Assembly (NCBI RefSeq): GCF_022819085.1
Contig: NZ_JALHAG010000001.1
Span: 455,395 to 519,394, forward strand
Length of the DNA stretch: 64,000 bases
Reading direction: 5' to 3'
Origin: Planococcus ruber
GTDB lineage: Bacteria; Bacillota; Bacilli; Bacillales_A; Planococcaceae
A program made the translations under genes and the position numbers. Positions 61,057 through 64,000 of the stretch are shown in pieces (the first letter of the stretch is position 1; each line of letters begins with the position of its first letter). Under the pieces are notes generated by a model that was not told the DNA's origin, ran no database searches, and saw only the letters and a program-made list of their open reading frames with translations.

Positions 61057-61478
61057 AAGAAGATTTAAAAGCAAAATTGACGCCGATGCAATATCATGTC
61101 ACGCAGGAAAATGGGACGGAGCCGCCCTTCCAGGGCGAATATGATCAATTGTTCGATGACGGCATCTATGTAGATATCGTTTCAGGAAAACCGCTTTTCA
61201 GCAGCAAAGACAAATACGATGCCCATTGCGGCTGGCCGAGCTTTGCAAAACCGCTGGAAGGTTCGGAAATCAAAGAAAGCTTTGATGCGAGCCACGGCAT
61301 GAGAAGAACGGAAGTCAGAAGTGCGACGGCAGATTCGCATCTCGGACATTTGTTCCCGGACGGACCGTCTTCGCTTGGCGGCTTGCGCTATTGCATCAAT
61401 TCGGCTGCCTTGCGTTTTGTGCCTAAAGACCAATTGGATGCAGAAGGCTTATCTGAATACAAACAGCTATTCGAATGA
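61053..61478 (+). CDS. msrB: Peptide-methionine (R)-S-oxide reductase
   Basis: Repairs the R epimer. [19 protein letters not shown] and the catalytic RYCINSAAL block are present. The paired CxxC zinc cysteines of the zinc form are missing, so it is the zinc-free type. 141 residues. ATG 61053 overlaps the msrA stop (ATGA). Confidence 0.96.
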   Translation: MKEDLKAKLTPMQYHVTQENGTEPPFQGEYDQLFDDGIYVDIVSGKPLFSSKDKYDAHCGWPSFAKPLEGSEIKESFDASHGMRRTEVRSATADSHLGHLFPDGPSSLGGLRYCINSAALRFVPKDQLDAEGLSEYKQLFE

Positions 61479-61484
61479 GGGGAT

Positions 61485-61508
61485 GCCCGGACAAATGTCC
61501 GGGCTTTT
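61485..61508 (+). terminator. Terminator after msrB
   Basis: GCCCGGACA pairs with TGTCCGGGC, followed by TTTTCC. Confidence 0.82.
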
Positions 61509-61535
61509 CCTTGCCAAAATAGAGGAGGGGAATGG

Positions 61536-61751
61536 GTGAAACGCTCTTTTTATCAATTTGCGCTGAAATACCGGGGCAAGCTCGATGCGGATGATTTCTC
61601 GGAATTTGCAGAGTCCATGTTCTTAGACCACAGCTTTCCGAAAGCATCGGAAGACTTCGAAGAATTGTCCAGATATATTGAAGAACGGGCCCATCCCGTA
61701 TTGAAAGCTTCGACTTTTGATGCGATTTGGGATGAATATAGGAGGCTTTAA
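61536..61751 (+). CDS. yozE: YozE family SAM-like domain protein
   Basis: 71 residues, helical. SFYQFALKYRG, FAESMFLDHSFPKASEDFEELSRYIE and the end ASTFDAIWDEYR match the YozE family, whose fold resembles a sterile-alpha-motif domain. GTG start with AGAGGAGGGG upstream. Function unknown. Confidence 0.88.
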   Translation: MKRSFYQFALKYRGKLDADDFSEFAESMFLDHSFPKASEDFEELSRYIEERAHPVLKASTFDAIWDEYRRL

Positions 61752-61821
61752 GGTAATCGATTGCACTGGCTCTGAAAAAACAGTATGATTAGAACGACTA
61801 AAATAAAGTGAGGTTTTATAA

Positions 61822-62526
61822 ATGAGTGTTCACATCAATGCAAAAAAAGGCGATATCGCCGATACGATCCTACTTCCGGGAGACCCGCTTCGCGCAAAAT
61901 ATATTGCTGAGACTTTCTTAGAAGACGCAGTATTGTATAACGATGTCCGCAACATGTTCGGATATACAGGTACATATAAAGGCAAACGCATTTCGGTTCA
62001 AGGAACTGGAATGGGCGTTCCTTCAATTTCCATTTACATCACGGAATTGATGAACGAATATGACGTACAGAAATTGATCCGCGTCGGTACTTGCGGTTCC
62101 ATCCATGAAGATGTGAAAGTCCGCGACGTTATTTTGGCGCAAGGCGCATCTACAGATTCAAAAATGAACGAAATCATCTTCAATGGCGTAGACTATGCTC
62201 CGCTTGCAGATTTTGATTTGCTATTGAAAGCTTATAACGCTGGCCTTGAAAAAGGATTGAACTTGCGCGTGGGCAACGTTTTCACTGAGGACGTTTTCTA
62301 CAACGAGTTTGCAGAACATGAAAAATGGGCTAAATACGGTGTCCTAGGCCTGGAAATGGAATCAGCTGCACTTTACACGTTGGCTGCAAAATTTAGCCGC
62401 AAAGCATTGTCTATCTTGACTGTCAGCGACCACTTGATCACTGGAGAAGTAACAACTTCAGAAGAGCGCCAGACAACTTTCAATGATATGATCGTTGTAG
62501 CGCTTGATGCTGCTATCCAGGAATAG
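61822..62526 (+). CDS. deoD: Purine-nucleoside phosphorylase (DeoD type)
   Basis: Phosphorolysis of purine nucleosides for salvage. [17 protein letters not shown] (phosphate site), [33 protein letters not shown] and the catalytic VSDHLITGE loop are intact. 234 residues, hexameric low-specificity type. AAGTGAGG precedes the ATG. Followed by a terminator. Confidence 0.97.
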   Translation: MSVHINAKKGDIADTILLPGDPLRAKYIAETFLEDAVLYNDVRNMFGYTGTYKGKRISVQGTGMGVPSISIYITELMNEYDVQKLIRVGTCGSIHEDVKVRDVILAQGASTDSKMNEIIFNGVDYAPLADFDLLLKAYNAGLEKGLNLRVGNVFTEDVFYNEFAEHEKWAKYGVLGLEMESAALYTLAAKFSRKALSILTVSDHLITGEVTTSEERQTTFNDMIVVALDAAIQE

Positions 62527-62532
62527 GAACAA

Positions 62533-62561
62533 AAAAAGAGACTGTCTTGACAGTCTTTTTC
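62533..62561 (+). terminator. Terminator after deoD
   Basis: AAAAAGAGACTGTC pairs with GACAGTCTTTTT around TT. Confidence 0.88.
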
Positions 62562-62628
62562 TTTTAATTTTTAGCCAAGCCTGATAAAATCTATAACAGT
62601 TTGATTGGCAATTATGAAAGTGGTGAAA

Positions 62629-64000
62629 ATGATGGATGAAAAGCGCCCAGGTGAGGAGCACCAACAGATCCCGCCGGCAGAAGAAGCTCCGTCCCATTTT
62701 ATCCGGATGAAAACATTCTATTTTATCATGCTTGTTGTTGTTCTGATATTATGTACAGCGGGGTTAACCGTTTTTGCGTTGACGTTCGGAGACGAAAAAG
62801 CGGTGGAAGTGACTTCTCCACAGAGAAGTGAATTCCAGAAATTGTATGCAGCATATGATCAGCTGCATGCTGAATACTATGAAGACCTTGATGACCAGGA
62901 ATTGATCAATGGCGCTATTAACGGCATGATCGATTCATTGGATGATCCGTATAGCGATTATATGAATAAAGAAGAGGCTTCCCAGTTTCTTGAAGGCATT
63001 TCTTCGAGCTTCCAAGGAATCGGAGCGGAAGTGCAGGAGCGCAACGGCTACATCAGTGTCGTCTCTCCGATCAAAAATTCTCCAGCTGAAAAAGCGGGAA
63101 TTATGCCTGGCGATATCATCACACAAGTGGATGGCGAAAGCATTCAAGGAATGAGTGCTTCTGAAGCCGTCATTTTAATCCGCGGCGAAAAAGGCTCTGA
63201 AGTGACGTTGACCGTAAAACGCGGAGAATCGGCAGAGCCGATGGAATTTAAAATCATCCGCGATGAAATTCCCATTGAAACGGTTTATGCAGAAATGATC
63301 GGCGACAATGTTGCCCATATTCAAATTACCAGTTTCTCGGAAAACACATATGATGAATTGCTGAGCGCGATTACAGATATGGAAAAAGAAGGCATGGAAG
63401 CCCTCGTGATGGACGTTCGCCAAAATCCGGGCGGGTTGTTGACAACTGCTTTGGATATTTCGAATTTGTTCATTGAAGAAGGAAAAGAAATGTTTGAAGT
63501 CCAGGCCAAAGGCGAAGAGCCTGAAGTTTACATGTCTTCACCTGGAACAAAAGTAAAAGTTCCCGTCACATTGTTGATCGATGGCGGATCGGCTTCTGCC
63601 TCTGAAATTCTTGCAGGTGCAATGAGTGAATCTGCGGAAATCCAATTAGTCGGAGAAAAGACTTTCGGGAAAGGGACCGTACAGACAGCAAGTGACTTGG
63701 AAGACGGTTCGAACTTGAAATTTACGACGGCCAAATGGTTGACGCCGGAAGGCAATTGGATTCATGAAAAAGGCATTCAGCCGGATAAGGAAGTGGCCTA
63801 TCCGGAATATGCATCATTGCCGATTTTAGATCCTTCGGTTGAACTGAAAGATGGGACAATTTCAGAAAACGTGCGGACAGCAGAGAAAATGCTGAAAGCG
63901 CTTGGCTTTGAAGTTGGAGAAATCGACGGTGTATTTGAAGAAAACCTTCAAGAAGCGGTAGAAGCGTTCCAGGAGGAAAATGATTTGGAACCGACAGGCA
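62629..64000 (+). CDS. ctpA: C-terminal processing peptidase, S41 family (partial, runs off the window)
   Basis: The frame is open to the last base. N-terminal tail, then one membrane segment (about 28-52, FYFIMLVVVLILCTAGLTVF), a S41 N-terminal helical region (KLYAAYDQLHAEYYEDL), a PDZ domain (GAEVQERNGYISVVSPI; GEKGSEVTLTVKRG), and the protease core with the nucleophile Ser in DGGSASASEILAGA and the Lys in FGKGTVQT. A peptidoglycan-binding domain begins at the window end (LKALGFEVGEIDGVFEENLQ). Start taken as ATG 62629 (AAAGTGGTG upstream); 62632 is as good. The end lies beyond base 64000. Confidence 0.93.
   Translation, partial: MMDEKRPGEEHQQIPPAEEAPSHFIRMKTFYFIMLVVVLILCTAGLTVFALTFGDEKAVEVTSPQRSEFQKLYAAYDQLHAEYYEDLDDQELINGAINGMIDSLDDPYSDYMNKEEASQFLEGISSSFQGIGAEVQERNGYISVVSPIKNSPAEKAGIMPGDIITQVDGESIQGMSASEAVILIRGEKGSEVTLTVKRGESAEPMEFKIIRDEIPIETVYAEMIGDNVAHIQITSFSENTYDELLSAITDMEKEGMEALVMDVRQNPGGLLTTALDISNLFIEEGKEMFEVQAKGEEPEVYMSSPGTKVKVPVTLLIDGGSASASEILAGAMSESAEIQLVGEKTFGKGTVQTASDLEDGSNLKFTTAKWLTPEGNWIHEKGIQPDKEVAYPEYASLPILDPSVELKDGTISENVRTAEKMLKALGFEVGEIDGVFEENLQEAVEAFQEENDLEPTG

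Noticed and set aside
1..64000. Prophage, insertion sequence, CRISPR array, toxin-antitoxin or defence island
   Set aside because: No integrase, transposase, terminal repeats, spacer arrays or phage genes were seen. DynA and the S66/GNAT pair have possible defence links but stand in ordinary surroundings.

Overview
The window is chromosomal core sequence from a low-to-mid GC Gram-positive of the order Bacillales, probably family Planococcaceae (Planococcus/Planomicrobium-like). This rests on gene order and protein character. The run dapB-mgsA-bshA-cca-birA-panC-panD-dinG-ypmA-ypmB-aspB-asnS-dnaD-nth-ypoC-ponA-recU follows the Bacillus subtilis dapB-to-recU block, as do mrfA-mrfB-gpsB-rnpB-ypsC, ypjP-thyA-dfrA and ypmR-ypmS-msrA-msrB. 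Bacillithiol genes (bshA, brxA), a type-B RNase P RNA and DynA also point to Bacillales. The family assignment is inference, since no marker was aligned. I saw no tRNA, rRNA operon, prophage, IS element, CRISPR array or other mobile DNA.

Layout. 1-5350: end of lysine biosynthesis (dapB), methylglyoxal synthase, bacillithiol step 1, CCA tRNA nucleotidyltransferase, biotin ligase/repressor, then panC-panD behind a structured leader. 5543-13326: DinG exonuclease/helicase, YpmA/YpmB, aspartate aminotransferase, AsnRS, DnaD, endonuclease III and YpoC. 13469-17077: an M1-like surface metallopeptidase, then an Rrf2 regulator, thioredoxin-reductase-like flavoprotein and methyltransferase operon with its own promoter and a perfect palindrome. 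17299-18605: a decayed patch with a broken ECF sigma factor, the tail of another protein, and a lipoprotein gene whose start looks frameshifted. 18716-22089: ponA and recU on the minus strand. 22281-26526: YppE, the mitomycin-repair pair MrfA/MrfB and GpsB. 26567-38922: RNase P RNA, a PAS-GGDEF-EAL protein, an rRNA methyltransferase, an XPD/DinG-like helicase, an M32 carboxypeptidase, an SDR, the double dynamin DynA and a rhodanese. 38972-49389: mixed-strand accessory metabolism and small membrane proteins, a CNNM/CorC-type transporter, YpeP/YpdP and a cold-shock protein. 49552-55009: YpgQ, an ABC-F factor, CvfC, bacilliredoxin BrxA and YpiP. 55071-64000: a 25-codon minus-strand ORF, YpjP, thymidylate synthase and DHFR, PlsC, DegV/FakB, the YpmR/YpmS pair, MsrA/MsrB, YozE, DeoD and the start of CtpA.

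How the genes work together. Several cluster by process: cell envelope (ponA, gpsB, ctpA, ypmR, plsC, DegV), DNA repair and recombination (dinG, nth, recU, mrfAB, ypvA, dnaD), thiol redox (bshA, brxA, msrAB, the Rrf2 flavoprotein operon), and folate/thymidylate synthesis (thyA-dfrA). Most of the window is ordinary. No clear new multi-gene system was found. The points most worth a second look are the panC leader, the Rrf2 operon with its operator, the decayed ECF sigma/lipoprotein patch, and two tiny membrane ORFs of 25 and 40 codons.
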